A DNA stretch of 50,049 bases from Argonema antarcticum A004/B2 (GTDB taxonomy: Bacteria > Cyanobacteriota > Cyanobacteriia > Cyanobacteriales > Aerosakkonemataceae). The DNA lies in contig NZ_JAIQZN010000055.1 of the NCBI RefSeq assembly GCF_023333585.1, positions 1-50,049 on the forward strand, given 5' to 3'. The translations under genes and the position numbers were made by a program. The notes below the pieces were generated by a model. The model worked only from the letters and a program-made list of their open reading frames with translations. It was not told the DNA's origin and searched no databases. This document shows, piece after piece, positions 35,290-44,031 of this stretch (position 1 is its first letter; every line of letters starts with the position of its first letter).

Positions 35290-35407
35290 TTCAGAACCGA
35301 TCCGAAAAGTCAGTTTTGGAGATTTTTTACCGCAGATGGAAGCAGATAAACGCATATAAACACAGATGAATGACAGCGGCTAAATGATTTTTCGGAGCGG
35401 CTCTAAA
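35290..35407. repeat. MITE-like element with 27-bp imperfect terminal inverted repeats
   Basis: The left end (35290-35316) and the reverse complement of the right end (35381-35407) match at 21 of 27 positions by my count, with TCCGAAAA in common. Inside is ACCGCAGATGGAAGCAGATA followed by related GCAGATAAACGC-like units. It lies just upstream of the DUF433 gene. Confidence 0.6.
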
Positions 35408-35430
35408 AATGGAGAATTTGGAGGTAAGAT

Positions 35431-35757
35431 ATGACTCTTAAAGAGTTGGAAACACAACTCGTTTCTTTAACTCCTGATGAAAAAGTTCAGGCAATACAAA
35501 TATTAACTTCAAGTTTAGCCAACAACTGGCCTGAAATTAATAAGACTCCCGGCGTAATGGGTGGTGACGCCTGTATCAGACTGACTCGGATTCCTGTTTG
35601 GTTGCTAGTCAGTTATCGTCGGGATGGTGCGAATGATGCAAAAATTCTTGAGGGTCATCCCGATCTTAGTGCCGCCGACTTGGTGAATGCTTTCGCTTAT
35701 GCTGATGCACACCCTGATGAAATTGAAAGAGCAATCCGAGACCAGGAGGAAGCCTAA
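35431..35757 (+). CDS. DUF433 antitoxin
   Basis: A 108-residue protein with an N-terminal helix (MTLKELETQLVSLTPDEKVQ) and the DUF433 winged-helix core: GVMGGDACIRLTRIPVWLL, then DLSAADLVNAFAYADAHPDE. DUF433 proteins commonly precede DUF5615 PIN-like proteins as antitoxins, and the DUF5615 gene starts three bases after this stop. The ATG at 35431 follows TTTGGAGGTAAGAT, a strong ribosome binding site. Confidence 0.88.
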   Translation: MTLKELETQLVSLTPDEKVQAIQILTSSLANNWPEINKTPGVMGGDACIRLTRIPVWLLVSYRRDGANDAKILEGHPDLSAADLVNAFAYADAHPDEIERAIRDQEEA

Positions 35758-35760
35758 ACC

Positions 35761-36102
35761 TTGGCGCGTTTCTATACAGATGAACAATTCCCTTTCCCAG
35801 TTGTGGAATTCTTACGCTCTTTAGGTCATGATGTCTTGACGGTACAGTCAGCGGGAAATGCTAATCAAGGTATTCCCGATGAAGATGTACTGGCTTTTGC
35901 TATCAGCAACAATCGAGCAGTTTTGACGCTAAATAGAGATGATTTTATCCGGCTGCATCGGTTACAACCAATGCACGCTGGTATCATTGTCTGTACAAAA
36001 GACGATAATTGGGAGAGGTTGGCTAGACGGATTGATGAGGCTATTTCTACGGTAGAAACATTAAGTGGTCAGCTAATTCGAGTTACCCGTCCTTCATCAT
36101 AA
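35761..36102 (+). CDS. DUF5615 PIN-like toxin
   Basis: A 113-residue PIN-like protein of the DUF5615 family. It begins at TTG 35761 (MARFYTDEQFPFPVVEFL), with the Asp and Glu of YTDEQ, then GIPDEDVLAFAISNNRAVLT and LNRDDFIRLH carrying further acidic residues. The length is usual and key acids are kept, so it is probably functional. Its partner is the DUF433 antitoxin immediately upstream. Confidence 0.87.
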   Translation: MARFYTDEQFPFPVVEFLRSLGHDVLTVQSAGNANQGIPDEDVLAFAISNNRAVLTLNRDDFIRLHRLQPMHAGIIVCTKDDNWERLARRIDEAISTVETLSGQLIRVTRPSS

Positions 36103-36115
36103 AATTGATTATCTA

Positions 36116-36407
36116 GGGTGCGATCGGATTTCCGGCATCTAAACAACAACTATTTTTGGTGACTTTTTTCCAAAGTTTATCTTTGCAACAAGAAGCTGAG
36201 ATTATGAAGGCTATTGGTTGTATGGAAGCGATGAATTTAGATGGGGGTGCTTCTGTTGCTTTAGCTCGGAAAGGAAGGATTTTGTTGGCACCGGGACGGA
36301 ACTTGACGAATGTAATAGTGGTTTACGATACTGAATATCGAGCGCCACAAGATCTGAAAATGTCTTGGCAACGGTTTCAAAATGGCGATCGGCCCTTAGA
36401 TCCGTAA
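36116..36407 (+). pseudogene. C-terminal remnant of a phosphodiester glycosidase (NAGPA/DUF2233) protein
   Basis: A continuous frame from 36116 reads GAIGFPASKQQLFLVTFFQS, then CMEAMNLDGGASVALARKGR and NLTNVIVVYDTE. The NLDGG box and end motif match the last about 90 residues of cyanobacterial phosphodiester glycosidases, which are normally 250 residues or more. The N-terminal signal and most of the domain are missing. An internal start at 36156 would give 83 residues, but a working enzyme is unlikely. Confidence 0.7.
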
Positions 36408-36546
36408 CTTGTAAGAACACAGGAGGCAGAGCCCCATGCCCCATGCCCCAATAAAACTTTGCTTTCTTCCGAATGGCTAGGTCACTTGCTGCCCATAAAA
36501 TATTATCTTTTGTAAAGGTGAAGATTAATATAGGTGAGGACAAAGG

Positions 36547-38022
36547 ATGTACATCGTACAAATTGCCTCTGAATGCGCTCCTGTCATCAAAGCTGGAGGC
36601 TTGGGCGATGTTGTTTACGGGCTCAGTAGAGAGTTAGGAATTCGGGGTCATGGGGTAGAAATTATTCTGCCAAAGTACGATTGTATGCGCTATGACCACA
36701 TTTGGGGGCTCCATAATGCCTATCGGGACTTGGAGGTGCCTTGGGATGGCGGCGCGATTACCTGTTCTGTGGATTGCGGCTGGGTACACGGACAGCTGTG
36801 TTTCTTTATTGAACCCCACTCTAGCGATAACTTTTTTAACCGGGGTTGTTATTATGGTTGCCTAGACGATCATCTGCGCTTTGCATTCTTCAGCAAAGCG
36901 GCTTTAGAGTTTCTGTACAGAACTAACAAGCGTCCTGATATTATCCATTGCCATGACTGGCAAACAGGCTTAGTTCCAGTCATGCTTTACGAGATTTATA
37001 AACATCACGGGATGGAGAATCAGCGGGTATGCTATACGATTCACAACTTTAAACATCAAGGGATAGCCGGTGCGAACGTGCTTACGGCAACAGGTTTGTA
37101 TCGGGAGGAGTATTATTACGATCGCGATCGCTTGCGCGATGATGGCAACGAAACGGCGTTGAACTTCATGAAAGGAGGCATCGTCTACTCGAATTTTGTC
37201 AACACGGTTTCGCCCCATCATGCTTGGGAAGCGCGTTTCACAGACGTTGGTTGTGGTTTGGGTTACACCCTGCACAAACAGCAGCACAAGTTTGGCGGGA
37301 TTCTTAACGGCATTGACTACAATGTGTGGAATCCAGAAGTCGATCCCTACATTCCCTATCACTACAGCAAAGACGATCTAGAAGAAAAAGCCAAGAACAA
37401 AAAAGCCCTACGCGAACGCCTCTGGCTGAATCATGTCAATAAACCGATTATTTGCTTCATCGGTCGGTTGGACGATCAAAAAGGCGTTCATCTCGTTCAT
37501 CACGCCATTTATTACACGCTAAATCGAGTCGCCCAATTTGTGCTGTTGGGTTCAGCTACAGAACCAGGGATTAACACCCATTTCTCGCACGAAAAACAGC
37601 ACCTGAACGATAACGCAGATTGTCACTTAGAAATTGGCTTTAACGAAGAATTAGCCCACTTAATCTATGCAGGTGCCGATATGATTATCGTCCCCAGCAA
37701 CTACGAACCTTGTGGGCTAACGCAGATGATTGGTTTGAAATATGGAACTGTGCCGATCGTGCGGGGAGTAGGCGGTCTTGTCAATACTGTGTTCGATCGA
37801 GATTACGACCAAAACAAACCGCCTGAAGAACGCAATGGCTATGTGTTTTACCAGACAGATTATCAAGCTATGGAATCTGCGATCGATCGGGCAATTGATT
37901 TGTGGTACAAATCTCCCAAAGAGTTTCGCAAACTCGTACTTCAGGGTATGAAGTATGACTACTCCTGGAAGCATCCCGGCGATCAGTATGTAGGGATTTA
38001 CGACCACATTCGGCATAAGTAA
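36547..38022 (+). CDS. glgA: Glycogen synthase (GlgA, second cyanobacterial type)
   Basis: Transfers glucose from ADP-glucose to the growing alpha-1,4-glucan. The 491-residue GT5 protein has the ADP-glucose motif KAGGLGDVVYG at residues 16-26, IIHCHDWQTGLVPVM, the TIHNFKHQG loop, FIGRLDDQKG and the NYEPCGLTQMIGLKYG catalytic region. Compared with the second copy at 44408 it is diverged and has an extra segment around residues 335-350. The ATG at 36547 follows AGGTGAGGACAAAGG. Many cyanobacteria carry two such enzymes; here both lie within 8 kb. Confidence 0.94.
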   Translation: MYIVQIASECAPVIKAGGLGDVVYGLSRELGIRGHGVEIILPKYDCMRYDHIWGLHNAYRDLEVPWDGGAITCSVDCGWVHGQLCFFIEPHSSDNFFNRGCYYGCLDDHLRFAFFSKAALEFLYRTNKRPDIIHCHDWQTGLVPVMLYEIYKHHGMENQRVCYTIHNFKHQGIAGANVLTATGLYREEYYYDRDRLRDDGNETALNFMKGGIVYSNFVNTVSPHHAWEARFTDVGCGLGYTLHKQQHKFGGILNGIDYNVWNPEVDPYIPYHYSKDDLEEKAKNKKALRERLWLNHVNKPIICFIGRLDDQKGVHLVHHAIYYTLNRVAQFVLLGSATEPGINTHFSHEKQHLNDNADCHLEIGFNEELAHLIYAGADMIIVPSNYEPCGLTQMIGLKYGTVPIVRGVGGLVNTVFDRDYDQNKPPEERNGYVFYQTDYQAMESAIDRAIDLWYKSPKEFRKLVLQGMKYDYSWKHPGDQYVGIYDHIRHK

Positions 38023-38034
38023 AGCTAGTAGTAG

Positions 38035-38061
38035 GGTGCGTTAGCGATCGCGTAACGCACC
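38035..38061. terminator. Bidirectional hairpin between glgA and the RRM gene
   Basis: GGTGCGTTA and TAACGCACC form a 9-bp stem around a HIP1-like centre (GCGATCGCG), between two convergent genes. No long T-run follows on either side. Confidence 0.55.
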
Positions 38062-38081
38062 GTCTCCGCAACTTGAGTTAA

Positions 38082-38384
38082 TTAGTAGCGTTCTCTACCC
38101 CGACTGTTGCCGCCCCAGCCACCGCCAGCAGGTTTTCTGTCTTCGCGGGGCTTAGCCTTATTAACTTTTAGATCCCGACCCATCCACTCAGCACCGTCAA
38201 GAGCTTCAATGGCAGCTGCTTCTTCAGCATCCGATCCCATTTCCACAAAACCAAAACCGCGAGAGCGACCAGTTTCTCGGTCAACGGGTATTTGAACCCG
38301 CTTGACAGTTCCGTAGTCGCCGAAAACTTTGGTCAGTTCTTCTTGCGAAACTTGGTAGGATAAGTTACCTACATAAATTGACAT
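38082..38384 (-). CDS. RRM-type RNA-binding protein (Rbp)
   Basis: A 100-residue single-RRM protein of the cyanobacterial Rbp type, often cold- or stress-induced. RNP2 is IYVGNL (residues 3-8) and RNP1 is RGFGFVEM (42-49). The C-terminus is Gly/Arg-rich (GGGWGGNSRGRERY). The ATG at 38384 follows a GGAG about ten bases upstream on the minus strand. About 215 bases without a gene lie between it and the next gene; on the minus strand an AT-rich TATTATAC there could be a -10 element, which would give a long 5' leader. Confidence 0.92.
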   Translation of the reverse strand: MSIYVGNLSYQVSQEELTKVFGDYGTVKRVQIPVDRETGRSRGFGFVEMGSDAEEAAAIEALDGAEWMGRDLKVNKAKPREDRKPAGGGWGGNSRGRERY

Positions 38385-38601
38385 GGAAAATCTCCGAAAT
38401 CAGATAGAAGTAACGATTGAGATTCGGAGAGAAGCCTGTCAATATCATTACCAATACCAACCACAAACACTACACCGAATTCAACAGTCGTATAATACCT
38501 TAGCACAAAAGTTAAAACCAAAAGCTTTTCTCCCTCCAAATTCCCTATTTAGGGTGAAGTGGGACGCGAGTGGGTGCTGTACAGATTGGCGCTAAGCCTG
38601 T

Positions 38602-39792
38602 CTATAACCGCACTACCAAACTGGGATCGATGTCCTGTAATTTAGCACAGCCGCTCAAGGCCATTGCGACATCCAATTCATCTTGCAACAGTTCGAGTAC
38701 GTGCCCAACACCAGCTGCTCCGCCAACAGCTAATCCCCACAATACGGGGCGTCCCAACAATACTGCGTTGGCTCCTAAAGCCAAGGCTTTAAGGATATCT
38801 GTGCCGCGACGAATGCCACCATCAACGAGAATTTCTGCTTTGTCCCCTACAGAGGCAACCACTTCACTTAGGGCATCGATAGATGCTCTAGCTCCATCCA
38901 ATTGTCTCCCCCCATGATTGGAAACTATTATTGCTCTAGCTCCATGTTCCACCGCCCTCACCGCATCATCTCCCCGCAAAATACCTTTTACTACTAAAGG
39001 TAGATGCGAAATAGATTGCAACCATTCTATATCTTTCCAAGTTAATGCAGGATTCAGCTGCTCTAAAAAATAGGTAAACAAACCCGATTCCCCAGGTTTG
39101 TAGGGAATTTCCAAATCTGTTATACTCATCAAATTAGCAAGTTCCATACCTGCTGGCAGCGCAAATTGATTGCGCCGATCTCTCTCCCGCCGCCCCAAAA
39201 CTGGAGCATCGACCGTCAGACAAAGCGCCTGATAACCAGCATAATATGCGCGTTCTACCAGTGCCTTGGTCAGACCTCTGTCCCGATGTACATATAATTG
39301 AAACCAGAATCGATTTTGAATTTGGCGCGAAGTGGGCGTCTTGGCGGTTCCCGTCACGATGCCCACCGACGCACCAGAGGATTTTGGATTTTCGATTGAA
39401 GAAGCTTGTTCCGTCTCTTGCTGGGCTAACGCCACTTCCTCTAAACTCTTTGTCGCCAGGGTACTAAGCACCATCACCGTTCCCAACTTGGCAGCAGCTT
39501 TCGCAGTGGCAATTTCTCCTTCTGGATGCGCCAGACACTGGAAAGCCATCGGCGCGATCAGAATTGGCATCTGGAGAGATTGACCCAGTATAGTCGTACT
39601 TAAATCGCGCCGACTTACATCTACCAACATTCGGGGACAGAGTTTGTACCGCTCAAATGCGGCACGGTTGTCTCGCAGGGTGATTTCGTCCCACGCACCG
39701 CTGGCGTAGTAGTCTAGCGCCATCTGAGATAGATGCTTGGCGGCTAGGGTTTCGTACTCAAATAGATTGATGGGTTCAACAGCAGCAGTCAT
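38602..39792 (-). CDS. FMN-dependent alpha-hydroxyacid oxidase (L-lactate/glycolate oxidase family)
   Basis: Oxidises a 2-hydroxyacid (L-lactate or glycolate) with FMN and O2 or another acceptor. The 396-residue protein has the TIM-barrel motifs PILIAPMAFQCLAHPEGE, WFQLYVHRDRGLT, LTVDAPVLGRRERDRRN, the active-site SNHGGRQLDG with His293 and VDGGIRRGTDILKALALGA. Oddity: residues about 125-158 (ETEQASSIENPKSS...) between LEEVA and WFQLY are extra relative to the usual 360-residue family. They are partly encoded by sequence resembling the AATCCAAA-type repeat. Glycolate versus lactate cannot be decided here. Confidence 0.88.
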   Translation of the reverse strand: MTAAVEPINLFEYETLAAKHLSQMALDYYASGAWDEITLRDNRAAFERYKLCPRMLVDVSRRDLSTTILGQSLQMPILIAPMAFQCLAHPEGEIATAKAAAKLGTVMVLSTLATKSLEEVALAQQETEQASSIENPKSSGASVGIVTGTAKTPTSRQIQNRFWFQLYVHRDRGLTKALVERAYYAGYQALCLTVDAPVLGRRERDRRNQFALPAGMELANLMSITDLEIPYKPGESGLFTYFLEQLNPALTWKDIEWLQSISHLPLVVKGILRGDDAVRAVEHGARAIIVSNHGGRQLDGARASIDALSEVVASVGDKAEILVDGGIRRGTDILKALALGANAVLLGRPVLWGLAVGGAAGVGHVLELLQDELDVAMALSGCAKLQDIDPSLVVRL

Positions 39793-39981
39793 CTGCTAAA
39801 ACTACTCAATGGTGAATTAGTATTATCGCTGAAAGAGAAGTGCGATCGCACCACTACATTTTTATATTATTCTAATGGCTATACAGCATTAAATATTTGA
39901 CAATGAGTAAATTTCAATTCTTTATATGCAAGAAACAACCCTGACTACTAGGGACAGGGTTGCCAAATACTAAATTTTTAA

Positions 39982-40191
39982 CTACCAATTTGAATCGCCA
40001 ACAGCATCCCCATTTAAAGAATAGGGATCTACACGCCATTGCAGTTCGCGGTTAATCATTTTCAAATTATCGTTTTCTGCTTTCATCTCATCTAGTTGAG
40101 CTTGAAGCTCTTGAATCTGATTATAGTAACTTTGATTCAGTCGGATAACTGTGTCAATCTCCTCTTTTGTAAGCACTAATATCTGAATCAT
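39982..40191 (-). CDS. Small coiled-coil protein of unknown function
   Basis: From ATG 40191 the product has 69 residues: MIQILVLTKEEIDTVIRLNQ, then a heptad-rich coiled coil (IQELQAQLDEMKAENDNLKM) and a short tail. An AGAGGTGG lies about nine bases before this ATG, which supports it over an upstream GTG at 40203. I do not recognise it. A parallel dimer is likely from the heptads. Confidence 0.6.
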   Translation of the reverse strand: MIQILVLTKEEIDTVIRLNQSYYNQIQELQAQLDEMKAENDNLKMINRELQWRVDPYSLNGDAVGDSNW

Positions 40192-40287
40192 CGAAAAGTC
40201 CACCTCTGTATCGCTTGGGGTTTACATTCCCAACATAGGTTTGCTTTCCCAGCAGTGGACGAATTGCGATCCAGATGTAAAGTTTTG

Positions 40288-41166
40288 TTAACTGGCGCGA
40301 TAGACTCCACCAATTTTAGAGGCGTAAACCTTTTTCCCGTTTATCCAGGCGAATGAACGTTGTTTTCGCCATGTTTTTGATTCCGGTTTTCGGCAGGCAG
40401 TAGCACCTAAACGACACATTTCAATTGTAGATTCGTTAAACTCTATCAATTTATGCCTCAGTGCTGGATTGACTTGCGCCGCAAATTGAGCTGCCACGAG
40501 TGTCATTGGCATCCATGAAACATGGAAGTTTTCCCACGAAAAATTATTTTTAAGCTTTCGCATTTCGCTCTGATTTAATCTTGGATAAAACCCATCTGGC
40601 ATTCCTTTATCAACAAATCCTCTTACTTGCTTAAATCCCTTTTGGCCTTTATCCATTGAAATTTCTTTATAAGGGCGTAAGCAGACGGAAAACCTATCAT
40701 TTTCAGTTTCTTTTAAAATCTCTGCAAACAGCTCGTAAGCAGACTTAAAATAATACTCATTATCCAGTATTTTCCCAAAAAGCTTAACGAACTGTTCGGG
40801 TAGCTGCACAGAAAAACACTTAGGCAAGAACAAAGCCGAGCGCAAATCAGAATGTACTATTTTGACATAGGATTCTGCTAGTTGAACTATTTCCCACAAA
40901 CTCTTGTAGTGTCTAACCAGCAGCCAAATACCATCGTACTTCAGTTTGTCAATCTCTTTGTTGTCTAAAGCTTGAGCAATTGGATCGCCCTGTCCAACAA
41001 TAAACTCTGCTCTCCAGCATTCAGCAATAATACCATTCCCTTTTCTCATGGTATGCCATTCATCAATTTTGTCCTGTGTATTAGCCTGATGTAGCAGGTG
41101 TTCGCTAGGTAGATTTTCTATAATTTGAGCGATTTCTTCCAAAAATTCAACATCTTTTTTGCTCAT
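40288..41166 (-). CDS. Uncharacterised 292-residue protein
   Basis: I cannot name a family. The protein is helical and soluble (IAQIIENLPSEHLLHQANTQ, then IAECWRAEFIVGQGDPIAQA, then ILDNEYYFKSAYELFAEIL), with Trp-rich patches and a basic C-terminus (KPESKTWRKQRSFAWINGKK). No signal peptide, Walker motif or metal site is visible. The ATG at 41166 follows GGGAGG-type sequence on the minus strand. It stands next to the coiled-coil protein on the same strand and divergent from a Phd-PIN pair, so it lies in accessory DNA. Confidence 0.65.
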   Translation of the reverse strand: MSKKDVEFLEEIAQIIENLPSEHLLHQANTQDKIDEWHTMRKGNGIIAECWRAEFIVGQGDPIAQALDNKEIDKLKYDGIWLLVRHYKSLWEIVQLAESYVKIVHSDLRSALFLPKCFSVQLPEQFVKLFGKILDNEYYFKSAYELFAEILKETENDRFSVCLRPYKEISMDKGQKGFKQVRGFVDKGMPDGFYPRLNQSEMRKLKNNFSWENFHVSWMPMTLVAAQFAAQVNPALRHKLIEFNESTIEMCRLGATACRKPESKTWRKQRSFAWINGKKVYASKIGGVYRAS

Positions 41167-41336
41167 TTTTACCTCCCAGATAGTTTAGAAACTTAATTGA
41201 TATATATTAAAGCATTAGAGTCAGTTGGGGCGATTGTCCTGCCTTATATAACTTTATCTGCTCAGATCTGCGATCGCACTCCTCCATCCCTATATTCCCT
41301 GGTGTACCATTAAGGTGTATCATTAGGAATGCTGAG

Positions 41337-41573
41337 ATGTCTAAGATTACCGTTGAAGAAGCCAGTCAAAATCTGCAAGCAATCTTGGAACAAGTAGCAA
41401 AAGGACAAGAAGTGAGCCTCTGGCAGGAAGGAAGGGTCGTAGCCAGAGTAGTTCCACCGCTCACAAACGAGGAATGGTTAGCTAAACGTGACAAATCACG
41501 AGCGTCTATAAAGTTGAAAGGTGAGCCAATCAGTCAAACAGTGATTAGACTGCGGCAGGAGGAGCGCTATTGA
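41337..41573 (+). CDS. Phd/YefM-type antitoxin
   Basis: A 78-residue antitoxin with the Phd N-terminal fold (MSKITVEEASQNLQAILEQV, then GQEVSLWQEGRVVARVVPP) and a toxin-binding tail. Its stop TGA overlaps the TTG start of the PIN toxin (TTGA), which indicates translational coupling. Such antitoxins usually repress their own promoter; the AT-rich upstream region fits that but no operator was identified. Confidence 0.9.
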   Translation: MSKITVEEASQNLQAILEQVAKGQEVSLWQEGRVVARVVPPLTNEEWLAKRDKSRASIKLKGEPISQTVIRLRQEERY

Positions 41574-41968
41574 TCTACTTAGACACCAGTGTTATCGTTC
41601 CGTTCTACTTGCCAGAAGCTGCCAGTCAAGCCATTAGGGAACTGTTGAGTAATGAAGCACAACCCGCATTGAGTCAGTTGGTGGAAGTAGAACTGTTTTC
41701 AGCAGTATCCCGCCGAGTACGGATGGGGGAAATCTCTCAACAGGAGGCAAGACAAATAGCGATCGATTTTCAGACAGATCTGAACGACGGTTTTTATACC
41801 CGTATCCCACTGGAATCAGTTCACTATCAGCAGGCGCGTGAGTGGCTCGCTCGTTTTGATACACCTTTACGCACTCTAGATGCCTTACACTTAGCTGTAG
41901 CTGCCGACAACGATTTGCGTCTGGTAACAGCTGACGAAACACTCGCAGACGCAGCTAATATTTTATGA
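41570..41968 (+). CDS. PIN-domain toxin (VapC-like)
   Basis: A 132-residue PIN ribonuclease-type toxin. It begins MIYLDTSVIVPFYLPEAA and keeps Asp5, Glu41 (LVEVELFSAV), Asp104 (TLDALHLAVA) and Asp122 (LVTADETLA), the four usual acidic residues. It overlaps the Phd antitoxin by four bases. It is intact, in contrast to the decayed toxin genes elsewhere in the window. Confidence 0.92.
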   Translation: MIYLDTSVIVPFYLPEAASQAIRELLSNEAQPALSQLVEVELFSAVSRRVRMGEISQQEARQIAIDFQTDLNDGFYTRIPLESVHYQQAREWLARFDTPLRTLDALHLAVAADNDLRLVTADETLADAANIL

Positions 41969-42093
41969 GTATCAGTTCAGTTATTAACACCATAAAGTTA
42001 TTCTAGTTCTGCGATCGCGATCGCCCTCCTCAACTAAATCTATCTCCTTAGTAAAAGCGATCGCACTATCCTCAGAAGTATTCCTCCTAACTA

Positions 42094-42894
42094 CTACAGT
42101 TCTATCCCTAAATCTCGCAACCGCTGAGCTAAATATTCAGCGCGTTGTTCGGCTTCTTGAGCGCGTTGTTCGGCTTCTTGGGTTCGTTGTCGCTCGATAT
42201 CTGCTTGTTGCTGTGCTGCTTCAGCATCAGTTGGAATCCAGTTTCCTTCAACATCATACCAGCGCAACCACAAGCGATTAATTCCTTGATACTCTCCTTG
42301 CCACAATCCCAAACCCAATTTCAGGGTCGGCATCCAAACTCTTGGTTCAATCAAAATTAACTCTTGATAACGACCAGATGAGAGAGTAAATGCTCGTAGC
42401 TGGTTAGTATAACGATTAAATACAACATAGTAAGGCGCTCGCAAAATCCGCTCATAAACTTCCCACTTAGTTGGGGGTTTATTCACCTCACTGGTTGTTT
42501 CTCCCAAATCTTCCTTCTCTGTACCGGGAGACAGTAATTCCACCACAGCCAAAGGACTAATTCCTTCTTGCCAAACTACATAACTCAAGCGTAAATCTCG
42601 ATCGTCATAAAGCCTCGGCACTCCTACAACTCCAAACCAATCCGGTCGTTTATACCAGTTTTGGTGACGAACATCGTAATATAGGTTCATGTCACTACCG
42701 CAAAATACCCGATCGGGGAAATAGTTCTGCGGACGGAAAGTGAAACTCAGCAGTTGAGGTTGCAAATCGTGAAATTCGTCAGGCAAACCGGGTGACTCCG
42801 GGTCTTCGCTAGGTAGATCGTACATCGTGGGCAGAGTTTCCCTGGGAGAGAGAGGCGGATCGGTTTGCTCAACAGGATACTTCAACAGAAACAT
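42094..42894 (-). CDS. Uma2 family protein with C-terminal coiled coil
   Basis: A 266-residue protein from ATG 42894 (MFLLKYPVEQTDPPLSPRET); an in-frame GTG at 42906 is an alternative. It contains the Uma2 core (RPDWFGVVGVPRLYDD, then SPLAVVELLSPGTEKED, then YYVVFNRYTNQLRAF) with the acidic nuclease-fold residues. A C-terminal Gln/Glu/Arg-rich coiled coil runs from about residue 225 (AEQRAQEAEQRAEYLAQRLR). The longer variant with a coiled coil is common in cyanobacteria. It lies about 120 bases after the convergent PIN toxin. Confidence 0.87.
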   Translation of the reverse strand: MFLLKYPVEQTDPPLSPRETLPTMYDLPSEDPESPGLPDEFHDLQPQLLSFTFRPQNYFPDRVFCGSDMNLYYDVRHQNWYKRPDWFGVVGVPRLYDDRDLRLSYVVWQEGISPLAVVELLSPGTEKEDLGETTSEVNKPPTKWEVYERILRAPYYVVFNRYTNQLRAFTLSSGRYQELILIEPRVWMPTLKLGLGLWQGEYQGINRLWLRWYDVEGNWIPTDAEAAQQQADIERQRTQEAEQRAQEAEQRAEYLAQRLRDLGIEL

Positions 42895-42990
42895 AACTAT
42901 TCTCACTTGCTGTAATTTCTAATATAGAAGTCCCACGCTGCGGTAGCCTAGATAAAGTGACTTTACACACTCCTTTGAAAACACAGCTTT

Positions 42991-43959
42991 ATGTACTCTG
43001 CCGTTTCCGCTCGTCCCCGCACCATTCGCATCGCTTCTCGCAAAAGCCAACTTGCCTTAGTGCAAACCCATTGGGTGCAAGAACAACTCCAGAAACACTT
43101 CCCCGAAATAACCTTTGAAGTCCACACCATGAGTACCCAAGGCGACAAAATACTTGATGTCGCTTTAGCTAAGATTGGGGATAAGGGACTATTCACCAAA
43201 GAACTCGAAGTGGGAATGCTCAATAACGAGACAGACTTTGCCGTCCATTCCCTCAAAGACTTACCTACCAAATTGCCAGAAGGCTTAATTTTAGGGTGCG
43301 TCACCGAACGGGAAAACCCAGCAGACGCCCTCGTAGTGCATGAAAAGCACAAAGATAAGCAAATTGACACTTTGCCAGAGGGTGCAGTAGTGGGAACATC
43401 CTCCCTGCGGCGACTGGCGCAACTGCGTTACCACTTCCCCCACCTAGCTTTTAAAGATATTCGGGGTAACTTAAACACGCGACTGGCGAAGCTGGATGCG
43501 GGTGAGTTCGACGCGATTATTTTGGCGGTGGCGGGGTTGCAAAGATTGGGAATGGGCTCACGCATCCACCAAATCATCCCACCAGAAATATCCCTCCACG
43601 CAGTCGGACAAGGAGCCTTGGGGATCGAATGTCGTAGCGACGACACTGAAGTGCTATCTTTAATCAAAGTATTAGAACACGCTCCCACCGCCCAACGCTG
43701 TTATGCAGAGAGAGCGTTTTTACGAGAACTAGAAGGCGGTTGTCAAGTGCCGATCGGCATTAACACCCAAATTGAAGGCGACACCCTCACCTTAACCGGA
43801 ATGGTTGCCAGTCTCGATGGCAAGCAGTTAATCAAAGATATCATTAGCGGTAATGTTAGCGAAGCTGAAAAACTAGGCATAGAACTAGCACAACACTTAC
43901 GCCAACAGGGAGCCCAAGAAATATTGGATCGAATCTTTGCCGAAGTCAGACAGCAATAA
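42991..43959 (+). CDS. hemC: Porphobilinogen deaminase (hydroxymethylbilane synthase)
   Basis: Joins four porphobilinogen units into hydroxymethylbilane in haem and chlorophyll synthesis. The 322-residue product has [14 protein letters not shown] at the N-terminus, catalytic Asp90 in [21 protein letters not shown], and Cys251 in [11 protein letters not shown], which carries the dipyrromethane cofactor. All expected residues are present. The ATG at 42991 is the natural start. The gene is followed by a decayed tnpB tail, then by glgA. Confidence 0.95.
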   Translation: MYSAVSARPRTIRIASRKSQLALVQTHWVQEQLQKHFPEITFEVHTMSTQGDKILDVALAKIGDKGLFTKELEVGMLNNETDFAVHSLKDLPTKLPEGLILGCVTERENPADALVVHEKHKDKQIDTLPEGAVVGTSSLRRLAQLRYHFPHLAFKDIRGNLNTRLAKLDAGEFDAIILAVAGLQRLGMGSRIHQIIPPEISLHAVGQGALGIECRSDDTEVLSLIKVLEHAPTAQRCYAERAFLRELEGGCQVPIGINTQIEGDTLTLTGMVASLDGKQLIKDIISGNVSEAEKLGIELAQHLRQQGAQEILDRIFAEVRQQ

Positions 43960-44031
43960 ACTGACTCTTAACTGGGGGAAGCGTATATTTTCCCCCCTCC
44001 CCACTCCCCAATGCCTACTGACCCCTACTCC

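Noticed and set aside
36156-36407. Intact 83-residue gene
   Set aside because: The frame extends upstream without a start and matches only the C-terminus of a larger glycosidase, so it is treated as a remnant.
38383-38595. 70-residue open frame opposite the RRM gene start
   Set aside because: It starts over the RRM start region with no family match, and its DNA fits an untranslated leader better.
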